From contig JAJYTW010000021.1 of the NCBI GenBank assembly GCA_021792855.1, positions 1-35,858 on the forward strand: a stretch of 35,858 nt of DNA, read 5' to 3'. How positions within the stretch are numbered: the stretch's first letter is position 1; each line of letters begins with the position of its first letter. Origin of the DNA: Actinomycetes bacterium. Lineage in GTDB: Bacteria > Actinomycetota > Actinomycetes > Streptosporangiales > Streptosporangiaceae. The notes below the pieces were generated by a model, which had not been told where the DNA came from, did not search any database, and worked only from the letters and a program-made list of their open reading frames with translations. Both the position numbers and the translations under genes were made by a program. Below, one piece after another: positions 15,082 through 23,187 of the stretch.

Positions 15082-15432
15082 CTAGCTCGCGGTAACGGCG
15101 GGCACGGACGGCTCGGGAACCGCTGGCCGCGAGCCGAGATCCTCCACCATGAACTCGCGCAGCAGGTCCACGGCGCGCAGGATCTTCGGACTGGCGAGCG
15201 TGTAACGCACGCTGGCGCCGACTCGCTCGGGCAGCACGAATCCCCGATCCCGCAGCACGGCGAGATGACGACTGATGTTGGGCTGGGAGGTTGCCAGCGC
15301 ATCGGCGATCTCGCCGACCGACCGCGGCCCGTCCCGCAGCTCGTTGATGATGAGCAGGCGCTTCGGGTCGGCCAGGGCCTTGCAGACGCGCGCGTGCAGT
15401 TCGTTGATGTCAGCCGCGTCCAGGCGCGCCAT
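15082..15432 (-). CDS. ArsR-family transcriptional regulator (SoxR/sHdrR-like), copy 2
   Basis: Winged-helix repressor of 116 aa, a close paralog of the gene at 14345-14671: both share ELHARVCKA, RLLIINELRDGPR and the HTH segment (here SVGEIADALATSQPNISRHLAVLRDRGFV). It also has a single cysteine, C17, and no metal-binding motif in the recognition region. The ATG at 15432 is chosen for AAGGAGGGG just upstream; an extension of 11 codons is open but has no site. The C-terminal tail is Pro/Val-rich. A sensory role for sulfur species is suggested by the neighbouring sHdr operon but not shown. Confidence 0.88.
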   Translation of the reverse strand: MARLDAADINELHARVCKALADPKRLLIINELRDGPRSVGEIADALATSQPNISRHLAVLRDRGFVLPERVGASVRYTLASPKILRAVDLLREFMVEDLGSRPAVPEPSVPAVTAS

Positions 15433-15655
15433 CGACCCCTCCTTCCCCGGGCACCGAGGGACCACGCATGAAGTCGTGAGGTGACCTTACGTCTGATTCG
15501 ACCGGAGCGCTACCCTGCGCCGGCTGCCCCGCGGCGGCTCATCTCGCGCCCGCAGGCGGTTCCCGGAATCACGCGGGATGCGCCGGGGAGCACTTCATCA
15601 ACCCGCGTGCACCGTACCCGGACGACTGTTTCGCCGCAGCAAAGTTCGCCTACGC

Positions 15656-15801
15656 ATCCCCGATTCGGGGATTTCGATCTAGCTGACCGCTTAGCGGGCC
15701 ACATACCGGCCCGACCGATAACAAGATCTATGTCGCAATATCGACGCGAAGATGCACGTCGCAGGGGTAATAGCAACTGACAGCCCGGCTACATAAATGT
15801 A
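15656..15801. promoter_or_regulatory. Palindrome-rich intergenic region upstream of secreted protein gene
   Basis: The 490-nt gap 15433-15922 holds no gene I can support and is AT-richer than its surroundings. It contains three palindromes: a perfect 17-nt one at 15656-15672 (ATCCCCGATTCGGGGAT), CCGCTTAGCGG at 15687-15697, and TACATAAATGTA at 15790-15801. These are candidate regulator sites for the secreted protein gene at 15923 or for the divergent arsR copy 2. Confidence 0.45.
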
Positions 15802-15922
15802 CATTGACGCCCCATCACGGTCCGGTTACGTTACCCGCGGATAGGGCATTCCGGACTTCCGCCATGCCATATCTGCGCGCCAGTCTGGCAGCGCCGTCAG
15901 ATTGACACCGTGGAGGAGCACG

Positions 15923-17950
15923 ATGAAGATGCGCACCCCCGTCCGCCGATGGGTCGCACGCGGCAGCACCGCCGCATTCGTCGCCGTCGCCGCGGCCACC
16001 GGAATGCAGGCAGCCACCGTCCCGGCTGCCCAGGCATCGGTGACCCGGACACCGGCCAGGCCGCCGGCCAGATCGACGGTCAACCCCTACTCACCCGCCT
16101 ACCACCACAGCTACCGGCATGGCGTCATCCCGACCGTCGGCCAGTTGCAGAAGATGCGCCACTGGGCCAGGGATCACCACGCGTCGCTCGGCGGCCGTGC
16201 CCTGTCGGCGAGCGGCACCGCAGCGCACGGCACCGCGGCCCACGGCACCTCGGCCGCGGTCGCGGCGGCCTCGGCCAACAACCTGTCCTACGGCGGCGGC
16301 GTCAACGGCGTCGGGGTCACCACCGGGCCCGAGAAGGTCTACCTGGTCTTCTACGGCTCGCAGTGGGGCACCCAGTCGACCAACTCCAGCGGCGACATCA
16401 CGCTGTCCGGTGACCCATCCGGCGAGGCCCCGTACCTGCAGCAACTCTTCAAGGGGCTGGGCACCGGCGGCGAGACCTGGTCTGGCGTGATGACCCAGTA
16501 CTGCCAGGGAATCGCGACCGGGGCGCAGACCTGCCCGGCGAGCAATGCCTACCACGTCGGCTACCCAACCGGCGGCGCGCTGGCCGGCGTCTGGGTGGAT
16601 GAGAGCTCCGCCTCACCGCAGCAGGCCACCGGCAGCCAGCTAGCCCAGGTAGCCATCAACGCGGCGGGCCACTTCGGCAACACCACCGCTGCCTCGAACC
16701 GGGACGCGCAGTACGTGATCCTGTCCCCGACCGGCACGAACCCGGATGGCTTCAACACCTCCTCGGGCAACTTCTGCGCCTGGCACGACTACAACGCCGA
16801 CCCGGGCCTGCCCGGCGGCCCGGTCAGCTCGCCCTACGGTGACGTCGCGTTCACCAACATGCCGTACGTCACCGACGCCGGCGCTTCCTGCGGCCAGGAC
16901 TTCGTCAACTCCAACGGCACCCTGGACGGCGTGTCGATCGTCGAGGGCCACGAGTACGCCGAGACCATCACCGACCAGTTCCCGGCCGGCGGCTGGACCG
17001 ACTCCAGCGGCTACGAGACCGGCGACAAGTGCGCCTGGATCTCCCCTGGAACCACCGGCGGCGCCGCGAACCTGACGCTGACCACCGGCACCTTCGCGAT
17101 GCAGAGCACCTGGGCCAACGACGCCAACGGCGGCAGCGGAGGCTGTGAGTTCTCGCACCCGATCGTCACCAATCCCGGCACCGGCAACACCGTCACGGTG
17201 ACCAACCCGGGCAGCCAGTCCGGCACCGTCGGCACCGGAACCAGCCTGCAGATTCAGGCCAGCGACTCCAGTTCGTCCGCGACGCTCAGCTACGCGGCGA
17301 CCGGGCTGCCGGGCGGCCTGTCCATCAACTCCTCCACCGGCCTGATCTCCGGCACCCCGTCCACGGCGGCGAACTACAGCGTGACCGTCACCGTGACCGA
17401 CAACACCGGCGCCTCCGGCTCGGCCACCTTCACCTGGGCCATCGCGTCCTCTGGCGGCGGTGGCGGTGGCTGCACGGCGGCCCAGTTGCTCGGCAACCCG
17501 GGCTTCGAGACCGGCTCGATCAGCCCGTGGACGTCTACCGCGGGCGTGCTGAACAACACCTCGACCGGCGAGCCTGCCCAGGCCGGCTCCTGGTTCGCCT
17601 GGCTGGACGGGTACGGCCAGCCGCACACCGACACGCTCGCCCAGACGGTCACGATCCCGAGCAACTGCACCAGCGCGACCCTGTCGTTCTGGCTGTACGT
17701 GCAGACCAATGACCCATCAGGCGCCGTGTACGACACCTTCAAGGTCCAGGTGCTGAACTCCAGCGGCAAGCTGCTGAAGAACCTGGCCACCTACTCCAAC
17801 GAGAACGCCGGCAGCGGCTACGTCAAGCACTCGTTCTCGCTGAACGCCTACATCGGCCAGAAGATCACGATCAAGTTCATCGGAAGGGAAACCCTGTACG
17901 GCTACTACACCAGCTTCCTCGAGGACAGCAACGCGCTGAACGTCTCCTGA
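15923..17950 (+). CDS. Secreted multidomain protein, possible zinc metalloprotease with Ig-like and jelly-roll domains
   Basis: Exported protein of 675 aa. Residues 1-38 form a signal peptide (RRWVARG, hydrophobic core, AQA cleavage site). The main domain (about 120-410) contains YLVFYGSQW and, at H343-E344-x-x-E347, VEGHEYAETITDQFPAGGW followed by an ETGDKCAW segment; the HE..E pattern may be a metal-binding catalytic site. Residues about 413-510 look like a putative-Ig (He_PIG) domain with LPGGLSINSSTGLISGTPS. The C-terminal 160 residues (NPGFETGSISPW..., LSFWLYVQTND) resemble a carbohydrate-binding-like jelly-roll domain seen on secreted actinobacterial peptidases. The ATG at 15923 follows GGAGGAG; an upstream TTG in frame is less likely. 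Catalytic activity is inferred, not certain. Confidence 0.85.
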   Translation: MKMRTPVRRWVARGSTAAFVAVAAATGMQAATVPAAQASVTRTPARPPARSTVNPYSPAYHHSYRHGVIPTVGQLQKMRHWARDHHASLGGRALSASGTAAHGTAAHGTSAAVAAASANNLSYGGGVNGVGVTTGPEKVYLVFYGSQWGTQSTNSSGDITLSGDPSGEAPYLQQLFKGLGTGGETWSGVMTQYCQGIATGAQTCPASNAYHVGYPTGGALAGVWVDESSASPQQATGSQLAQVAINAAGHFGNTTAASNRDAQYVILSPTGTNPDGFNTSSGNFCAWHDYNADPGLPGGPVSSPYGDVAFTNMPYVTDAGASCGQDFVNSNGTLDGVSIVEGHEYAETITDQFPAGGWTDSSGYETGDKCAWISPGTTGGAANLTLTTGTFAMQSTWANDANGGSGGCEFSHPIVTNPGTGNTVTVTNPGSQSGTVGTGTSLQIQASDSSSSATLSYAATGLPGGLSINSSTGLISGTPSTAANYSVTVTVTDNTGASGSATFTWAIASSGGGGGGCTAAQLLGNPGFETGSISPWTSTAGVLNNTSTGEPAQAGSWFAWLDGYGQPHTDTLAQTVTIPSNCTSATLSFWLYVQTNDPSGAVYDTFKVQVLNSSGKLLKNLATYSNENAGSGYVKHSFSLNAYIGQKITIKFIGRETLYGYYTSFLEDSNALNVS

Positions 17951-17976
17951 CGCTCACGCCCGACCACTAGCACGCC

Positions 17977-18007
17977 ACAGGGCGGCCGGCCTCGCCGGCC
18001 GCCCTGT
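17977..18007 (+). terminator. Strong hairpin terminator after the secreted protein gene
   Basis: ACAGGGCGGCCGGC and its exact complement form a 14-bp stem around a 3-base loop, 27 nt after the stop codon. No T tract follows, which is usual for such terminators in high-GC actinomycetes. It may also stop the converging membrane-protein operon. Confidence 0.8.
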
Positions 18008-18043
18008 CGGCCTGCCCGGCACATGGCGCTGCCGGCCGCGCGG

Positions 18044-18421
18044 TCATCGCCGAGCGCCGGTCCCGCGATCGCGGAGCCACAGGAACAGGCCGATGCTCGC
18101 GGCGACGAGTACGACGCCGACGGCGAGCAGCGGCCACGGGTTCCACTCCTGAATGCATTCACCGGCGTTCCTGGTCGTTGTGCACACCATCCCGGGCCCG
18201 GCGCGGTTCAGATAGCCGATGTACAGGGCGATCAAGCCCGGGCCGGTGAGCAGCCCGGTCGCGCTCGCGTTCCGGCTGCCGCGCCACGCGAGGAGCGCGC
18301 CGCCACCTGCCAGCGCGACCACGGCGGCCAGCGGGCCGATGGTGAACGGGGTCACAACGGCGAGGGCGCAGACGATGCCAAGGCCGGCCCAGGCAGCGAA
18401 GGCCCAGCCGCTCGGTCTCAT
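18044..18421 (-). CDS. Small integral membrane protein
   Basis: A 125-aa protein with about four hydrophobic segments (residues near 8-25, 27-46, 56-70 and 96-115). Two cysteines, C80 and C88, flank a short loop (MVCTTTRNAGECIQEWNPW) that would lie outside the membrane and could form a disulfide. The C-terminus is basic (RDRGTGARR). I do not recognise a family. It overlaps the TetR regulator gene by ATGA, so the two are one unit and the regulator may control it. Confidence 0.75.
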   Translation of the reverse strand: MRPSGWAFAAWAGLGIVCALAVVTPFTIGPLAAVVALAGGGALLAWRGSRNASATGLLTGPGLIALYIGYLNRAGPGMVCTTTRNAGECIQEWNPWPLLAVGVVLVAASIGLFLWLRDRGTGARR

Positions 18422-19128
18422 CGTCGCCCCTCGCCTTCCCGGCTGGTGAGCGCGCGGGCGAGCAGCACCATCAGGCCCTGCTGACCAAGCAGTCCGGCCT
18501 GGTCGACGAGGGCGGCGAGCGCCGCGAACCGGTCGAACAACGCGAGCGCCGCTGCCGGGCTGCCATCTAGCTCGGCCAGCATCTCCAGGCCGAGGAACCC
18601 GGCTACCAGGCCGTGCGCGATCTCCTTCACCGGCGCCAGCGTCGCGAGCGGCGACTGGCCCACCGCGCCACGCACCGCCGCCTCGGCGAGCTCACGCCAC
18701 GGCGCCAGCCGCTCGGCGACCTGCTCGCCCATGCCGGGAACCGACGGCGCCCCGGCGATCAGCTCGACCAGCACCTTCACATGACCGGCGGCGAGGTCCT
18801 CGGCGAAGATCTCCCTCGCCGCCGCGGCGAGGCCGGGCAGGGACGCGCCATGCCCCTCGATCAGGGGACGATACGCCGCCATCCGTCGTTCGCTGACGTC
18901 GTCCAGAGCAGCCAGCAGCAGTCCGCTGACCGACCCGAAGTGGTAGAAGACCAGCGCCTGGTTGCAGCCCGCGCGCTGCGCCACCTCCCGCGCGCTGCAA
19001 CCAGCGAACCCGGCTTCCCTGAGCGTCTCAATGGCCGCCTGGACCAGGGCCGCCCGGGTAGCGGCGGAACGATCCCGCGCGCCCCCGGTCGTCCTGGCGC
19101 TGCGCGCCCCGGCCTTAGCCATCGCCAT
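18418..19128 (-). CDS. TetR-family transcriptional regulator
   Basis: TetR-type repressor of 236 aa from the chosen ATG. The N-terminal HTH is clear (TRAALVQAAIETLREAG, then the CSAREVAQRAGCNQALVFYHF stretch). The C-terminal ligand-binding domain is Ala/Leu-rich and helical, ending in a regular tail. Starts at 19131 (GTG) and 19122 (ATG) are also open; no strong ribosome binding site separates them. The gene leads the small membrane protein gene, and an inverted repeat lies directly upstream. Ligand unknown. Confidence 0.88.
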   Translation of the reverse strand: MAMAKAGARSARTTGGARDRSAATRAALVQAAIETLREAGFAGCSAREVAQRAGCNQALVFYHFGSVSGLLLAALDDVSERRMAAYRPLIEGHGASLPGLAAAAREIFAEDLAAGHVKVLVELIAGAPSVPGMGEQVAERLAPWRELAEAAVRGAVGQSPLATLAPVKEIAHGLVAGFLGLEMLAELDGSPAAALALFDRFAALAALVDQAGLLGQQGLMVLLARALTSREGEGRR

Positions 19129-19135
19129 CACCAAT

Positions 19136-19166
19136 TTTGATCAGTTGCTTTAATACTTTGCTCAAA
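19136..19166. promoter_or_regulatory. Candidate TetR operator
   Basis: TTTGATCA at the left and TG(C)TCAAA at the right end of a 31-nt AT-rich block form an interrupted inverted repeat with one mismatch. It ends 8 nt before the tetR start, where autoregulatory TetR sites commonly sit. A TATTAA within it on the minus strand could be part of the promoter. Confidence 0.4.
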
Positions 19167-19245
19167 CAGGCTACTGCTAGTTCAGGCAGCGGGCAACGGC
19201 AAGTGCGGCTGGCCATCCGGCGGTGCTACGCCCCAGCCAGAACCG

Positions 19246-19279
19246 CGGGGGCGGGACCGCCAGCGCGGCCCCGCCCCCG
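19246..19279 (-). terminator. Terminator of the permease operon
   Basis: CGGGGGCGGG (19246-19255) pairs exactly with CCCGCCCCCG (19270-19279) around a 14-base loop. On the minus strand it begins 26 nt after the permease stop at 19306. It closes the GS-like/RpiR/amidohydrolase/permease operon. Confidence 0.7.
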
Positions 19280-19305
19280 TTCGGTCCCACCCGGAGAATC
19301 CTCGG

Positions 19306-20811
19306 TCAGCCCGCGGGTTCGGCCGAAAGCTGTCCAGCCTCCGACTCGGCCGCGGCCACGCCCAGGCCCTCGGCCCGGGTCAGCGCCTGACCGGCCCGCC
19401 GGGTCGCCGCCGGCCGGGCCGCGGCGCCGACCACGCCGATCGCGATCCAGACGATCGCGGTCAGCGGGCCCCACCAGGCGACTCCCGTGGGCAGCGGCCA
19501 GATGTTGCGGAACAGGGTGTAGGCGAGCACCACGATGCCGAGGACCGGGATCGCGATCTCCCATTTCCTGACCCGGTTCTCACCGGAGAAGAAGACCAGC
19601 TTGATCATCCCGATCGTGGCCAGGATGTAGACCACCAGCAGGATCAGCGTGCCGATCGTGCCCGCCTGGGCGAACAGGCCGAACGGCGTGCCGCGCAGCA
19701 CGAACCAGGTGAAGGCGACGATCAGGTACACGATCAGGACCACGCCGCCGGTCGCGGTGACCGGCGTCCGCTTGGCGGGCGACACCGTGGCCAGCCGGTC
19801 CGGCAGCACGCCGTCCCGGCTGAGCGCGAAGATCAGCCGAGCCGCGCCGACCGTGCTGGCCAGCGCGCAACTGAACGCGGAGACCATCGCGCCGATCGTG
19901 ATGATGTTGCCAATCCAGGACGACACATAGGCGGCGCCGAGATCGCCGATCAGCGACGAGGAGTTGATGAACGCGGCCACCCCCTTGGCCGAGGTGCCGA
20001 AGCCCATCACCTCCACCGTGGTCACCACGACGAAGTAGATGCCGCCGAAGATCGCGACGCCGAGGATCGCGCGCGGGATGTCGCGCCTGGGGTGCTTGGT
20101 CTCCTCGCCCAGGGTGGCGGCCGCCTCGAATCCGGCGAAGGACAGGAAGCCGAAGACCACGCCGAGGAAGATGGTGGACAGCGGGGTGCCCGATGGCAGG
20201 CTGAGGACCGACCAGTCAACGCCGAGCTTGCCCGGCCCGCTGTGCCCGGCCAGCTTGCTGAACACGATCACGATCACGATCAGGATCAGCGCGACCGTGA
20301 CGCCCTCAGCGACCAGCAGCGCCCTGGTCCCGCCGCGGGCCGGGGACACCGCGACCCACCAGACGATCACCATGCCCAGGGCACCGAGCAGGAAGCCCGG
20401 CCAGAGCGCCGAGGTCTTCCAGATGCCGGTGGCGTCAAGGAAGCCCGCGGCGAACCGGCCGCCGGCCATCGCGGTGGTGACCGCGTAGAAGATGTAGGTG
20501 CCCGCCAGCGCCCAGCCCGAGATCACGCCGGCCGTCGGGCCAAGCGTCGCGCCGACGAACCCGTACACCGACCCGGAGTGGTGGAACCGCTGGGTCAGCC
20601 GCACGAACGTGTACGCCACCAGCAGCACCCCGACGAACGCCAGGGCAAACGCCACCGGCACCGCCCGGCCGACCGTGCCGGCCGTGCCCTGCGGGTTGAT
20701 GCTCGCCGCCATCGACGGCGCCATCAGCGCCAGGGAGATCCCGATGGCCTCCCAGACGCTCAGGCTGCGGTGGAGTTTTCGCTGTCCTTGCTCACTGCTG
20801 CCAACCGTCAT
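19306..20811 (-). CDS. APC-superfamily amino acid/amine permease
   Basis: Integral membrane transporter of 501 aa. The N-terminal landmark LSVWEAIGISLALMAPSMAASINPQGTAG is the first helix of amino acid-polyamine-organocation carriers, and FGFLSFAGFEAAATLGEETKHPRRDIPRAI is the conserved helix 6 to loop region. I count about 12 hydrophobic segments; residues 460-501 are a soluble tail. The ATG follows GAGGAGGG. It is the last gene of the operon, 35 nt after the M20 amidohydrolase gene, so it probably imports the substrate that the upstream enzymes process. Amino acid, amine or a conjugate are all possible. Confidence 0.9.
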   Translation of the reverse strand: MTVGSSEQGQRKLHRSLSVWEAIGISLALMAPSMAASINPQGTAGTVGRAVPVAFALAFVGVLLVAYTFVRLTQRFHHSGSVYGFVGATLGPTAGVISGWALAGTYIFYAVTTAMAGGRFAAGFLDATGIWKTSALWPGFLLGALGMVIVWWVAVSPARGGTRALLVAEGVTVALILIVIVIVFSKLAGHSGPGKLGVDWSVLSLPSGTPLSTIFLGVVFGFLSFAGFEAAATLGEETKHPRRDIPRAILGVAIFGGIYFVVVTTVEVMGFGTSAKGVAAFINSSSLIGDLGAAYVSSWIGNIITIGAMVSAFSCALASTVGAARLIFALSRDGVLPDRLATVSPAKRTPVTATGGVVLIVYLIVAFTWFVLRGTPFGLFAQAGTIGTLILLVVYILATIGMIKLVFFSGENRVRKWEIAIPVLGIVVLAYTLFRNIWPLPTGVAWWGPLTAIVWIAIGVVGAAARPAATRRAGQALTRAEGLGVAAAESEAGQLSAEPAG

Positions 20812-20846
20812 GGCGTCCCTCCTCTACCTGGCCGCGGGCGGCCGTT

Positions 20847-22049
20847 CTAGGTGTCGTTCCGGTCGTCGAGCATGCTCAGCGCGCCCAGGTAGCCGGCCAG
20901 CAGCGCGCTCGCCGCCTGGCCGACCATCTCGTCGCCCGGCAGGAACGCCGGGTTGTGCAGGGTGAGTGGTCCGCCGGTGCCCAGGAAGAGCATCAGCGAC
21001 GGCGCGCTGGCCGTGTAGTAAGAGAAATCGTCGGCGCCGCAGGACCGGAACGAGGTGTCCACCTCGAACCCGGCCGCGCGCAGCCACCCGAACGTCGCAT
21101 GCGCCAGCGCCGGGTCGTTGACCAGCGCCGGCTCGCCCTCGGTGATCGTCACGCTGGCCCGGCAGCCACTGGCCAGGCAGGTGTGGGTAACCACGTCGCG
21201 CAGCGCCGCGTGCACCGCCGGACGGTCCGCCTCGTCAAGCACCCGCAGCGTGCCGCGGGCCGTCGCGCTGGTCGGGATCACGTTCGGCGCCCGGCCGGCC
21301 TCCAGCGCGCCGACCGCGACCACCACGGCGTGGGTGGGGTCGGCTCGCCTGCTGACGATCTGCTGGATCGCCACCACCGCCGAGCACAGCGCGACCACCG
21401 GGTCGGCGGCAAGCTGCGGGTACCCGGCATGCCCGCCGGTCCCCTCGACCGTGATCACGAAATCGTCGGTGGCCGCGTTGACCGTGCCAGGCGCGGCGGC
21501 GACCGTCCCGGCCGGAAGCTGATGCTGGAGGTGGACGGCGATCACCGCGGCGGGCCGGAGCGCGGCGAGCGCGCCGGAGGCGACCACGTCCCTGGCCCCG
21601 GACGGCACGCCCTCCTCGCGGGGCTGGAGCAGCGCGAGGATCGGTGCCGGCAACCCGCCAGCCGCGTCGGCGTCCCTGGCGGCCCGGCCGACGGCCGCCA
21701 GCGCGGCCATGTGCACGTCATGCCCGCACGCGTGCATCGCGGCCGTGCGGGAGGCCCACGGCGCCCCGGTCCGCTCGGTCACCGGCAGCGCGTCAAGCTC
21801 GGCCCGCAGCACAACCGGCGGGCCGTCGCCGCCGATCCTGATCACCCGGCCGGTCTCGGCCACGACCGGGGCGTCCGGCTCGCCGAGGGCGGCGGCCATC
21901 CGGGCGGCGGTGCGGTGCTCGGCGCCGGACACCTCGGGCTCGGCGTGCAGGTCGTGCCGCAGGTCCACGGCGGCGTCCAGTTCGGCGGCCAGCCGCTTGC
22001 CCAGGTCCGCCGCGATGGTCGCGAGGTCGGCTCGGCCCAGGCTAGACAT
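20847..22049 (-). CDS. M20-family amidohydrolase (N-acyl amino acid/hippurate hydrolase-like)
   Basis: Zinc or manganese hydrolase of 400 aa. Metal ligands are visible in HACGHDVH (C108, H110, with H106 and H113 nearby), and LQPREEG carries the Glu pair at 145-146. The dimerisation domain has GTGGHAGYP. The last motif is the C-terminal SLMLFLGTGGPLTLHNPAF with its ligand His. Members of the M20D subfamily cleave N-acyl amino acids, hippurate or indole-acetyl conjugates. Here it overlaps the FluG-type amidohydrolase gene by 8 nt and precedes a permease, which points to a role in breaking an amide or gamma-glutamyl conjugate. Substrate not determinable. Confidence 0.9.
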   Translation of the reverse strand: MSSLGRADLATIAADLGKRLAAELDAAVDLRHDLHAEPEVSGAEHRTAARMAAALGEPDAPVVAETGRVIRIGGDGPPVVLRAELDALPVTERTGAPWASRTAAMHACGHDVHMAALAAVGRAARDADAAGGLPAPILALLQPREEGVPSGARDVVASGALAALRPAAVIAVHLQHQLPAGTVAAAPGTVNAATDDFVITVEGTGGHAGYPQLAADPVVALCSAVVAIQQIVSRRADPTHAVVVAVGALEAGRAPNVIPTSATARGTLRVLDEADRPAVHAALRDVVTHTCLASGCRASVTITEGEPALVNDPALAHATFGWLRAAGFEVDTSFRSCGADDFSYYTASAPSLMLFLGTGGPLTLHNPAFLPGDEMVGQAASALLAGYLGALSMLDDRNDT

Positions 22050-23187
22050 CGGCGGCCAGCCGGTACACCCGGGCCGCGTTGGCCGTCCCGATCAGGTAGG
22101 CGGCGCGCTCGGCGTCCGCCGCCGACCAGGCGCCGTCGGCCACGAACGCCCCGGTCACCTTGGCGATGTCGGCGGCGAAGCCGGTGGCGCCGAGGTAGTG
22201 CAGTTCCGGCAGCCCGAACGCGTCGGAGGAATACAGCGCCTTGTGCAGCGGCGTGAGCTCGAGCGTCTCGGCGAGCACCGCCGCCGAGCGGGCGCCGACG
22301 TGGTTGAGCACGGCGCCGACATCCATGTATACGTGCGGGAACACATGCGCCAGGTGGCCGGCCGTCCGGTGGTAGGGGTAGCAGTGCAGCAGCATCACCG
22401 GGGTGCCGATCGGCGCGGTCGCCAGCAGGAAGTCATGCAGCAGGGACGGGTCGCTGCGGTGCAGGCGCACGTCGGTGTCGCCGAACCCGACGTGAAACTG
22501 GACCGGCCGCCCGGTGTCGATCGCCGTCCAGATCAGGTGCCGCAGCACGACCGGGTCCGTCAGCCGGGCCGCGGGGTCGGCGTCGAAGTCGGCGAGCACC
22601 CGCCCGGCCGCCGCGGCGACCTCGGCGGCCGCCGGCCTGGCCGGGTCGAAGTCGAAGCCGTACCGGTAGGCGACGATCGACTTGTAGCCGACCGCATCGG
22701 CCGACGCCCGCTCCAGCGCCGCGCCGAACGCGTCGGCGAACTGCTCCGCGCTGGTGCCGGAGCGGAGCACCTGCTCGGCGACCCCCTCCAGCCGGACGAT
22801 CTCGGCGACCGGGTTCTGGCTGAGATCCGCGAACTCGCCGATCGTGGTCAGCTCGCTGGCCTGGAACCCGGTGTCGATCAGCCACCGGGCGACCGCCGCG
22901 CCGCGCAGCAGGCGGCGGCTGACCTCGCGGGTGCCAAGCTCAGCGCGGCGCTCCAGGTAGCGTTCCGCGCTCACCCCGGGCTCCAGGTCGAGCACCGGGG
23001 CGCAGCGGCGGCGCACGGCGATGCCAAGCTGGCTGTCGAACATGGTCGTCCCCGGCGGGGATGCCAGCGGCGACTCGGTGAGCAGCAGCTCGAACGCCGC
23101 CCGGTCCAGGTCGGCGGTGACCACCCCGTGCACGTGGTGGTCGATCAGCGGAAGCCGCGGCGGCGTGGTTTCCGTCGCTGGTGTCAC
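22042..23187 (-). CDS. FluG-type amidohydrolase (metal-dependent TIM barrel)
   Basis: Amidohydrolase-superfamily protein of 381 aa. The first metal motif is DHHVHG (H18 and H20). A lysine in GYKSIVAYRYGF may be the bridging residue, VQFHVGFGDTDV and LLHCYPYHR give later histidines, and YSSDAFGLPELHYLG contains the catalytic Asp. This set is that of the N-terminal domain of fungal FluG and plant NodGS, where it is fused to a glutamine-synthetase domain. Here the GS-like partner is a separate gene two positions upstream. It starts with GTG overlapping the RpiR stop (GTGA), with GGGGAGGAT just before. Enzymatic activity is inferred. Confidence 0.88.
   Translation of the reverse strand: MTPATETTPPRLPLIDHHVHGVVTADLDRAAFELLLTESPLASPPGTTMFDSQLGIAVRRRCAPVLDLEPGVSAERYLERRAELGTREVSRRLLRGAAVARWLIDTGFQASELTTIGEFADLSQNPVAEIVRLEGVAEQVLRSGTSAEQFADAFGAALERASADAVGYKSIVAYRYGFDFDPARPAAAEVAAAAGRVLADFDADPAARLTDPVVLRHLIWTAIDTGRPVQFHVGFGDTDVRLHRSDPSLLHDFLLATAPIGTPVMLLHCYPYHRTAGHLAHVFPHVYMDVGAVLNHVGARSAAVLAETLELTPLHKALYSSDAFGLPELHYLGATGFAADIAKVTGAFVADGAWSAADAERAAYLIGTANAARVYRLAADV

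Noticed and set aside
14345-15432. Arsenic or metal resistance locus
   Set aside because: Neither ArsR protein has the metal-binding cysteine motif, and no arsenate reductase or efflux gene is nearby.
15481-15780. Open frames on both strands in the gap before the secreted protein gene
   Set aside because: No ribosome binding site, no recognisable domain, and the region is AT-richer with palindromes, which suits regulation better.
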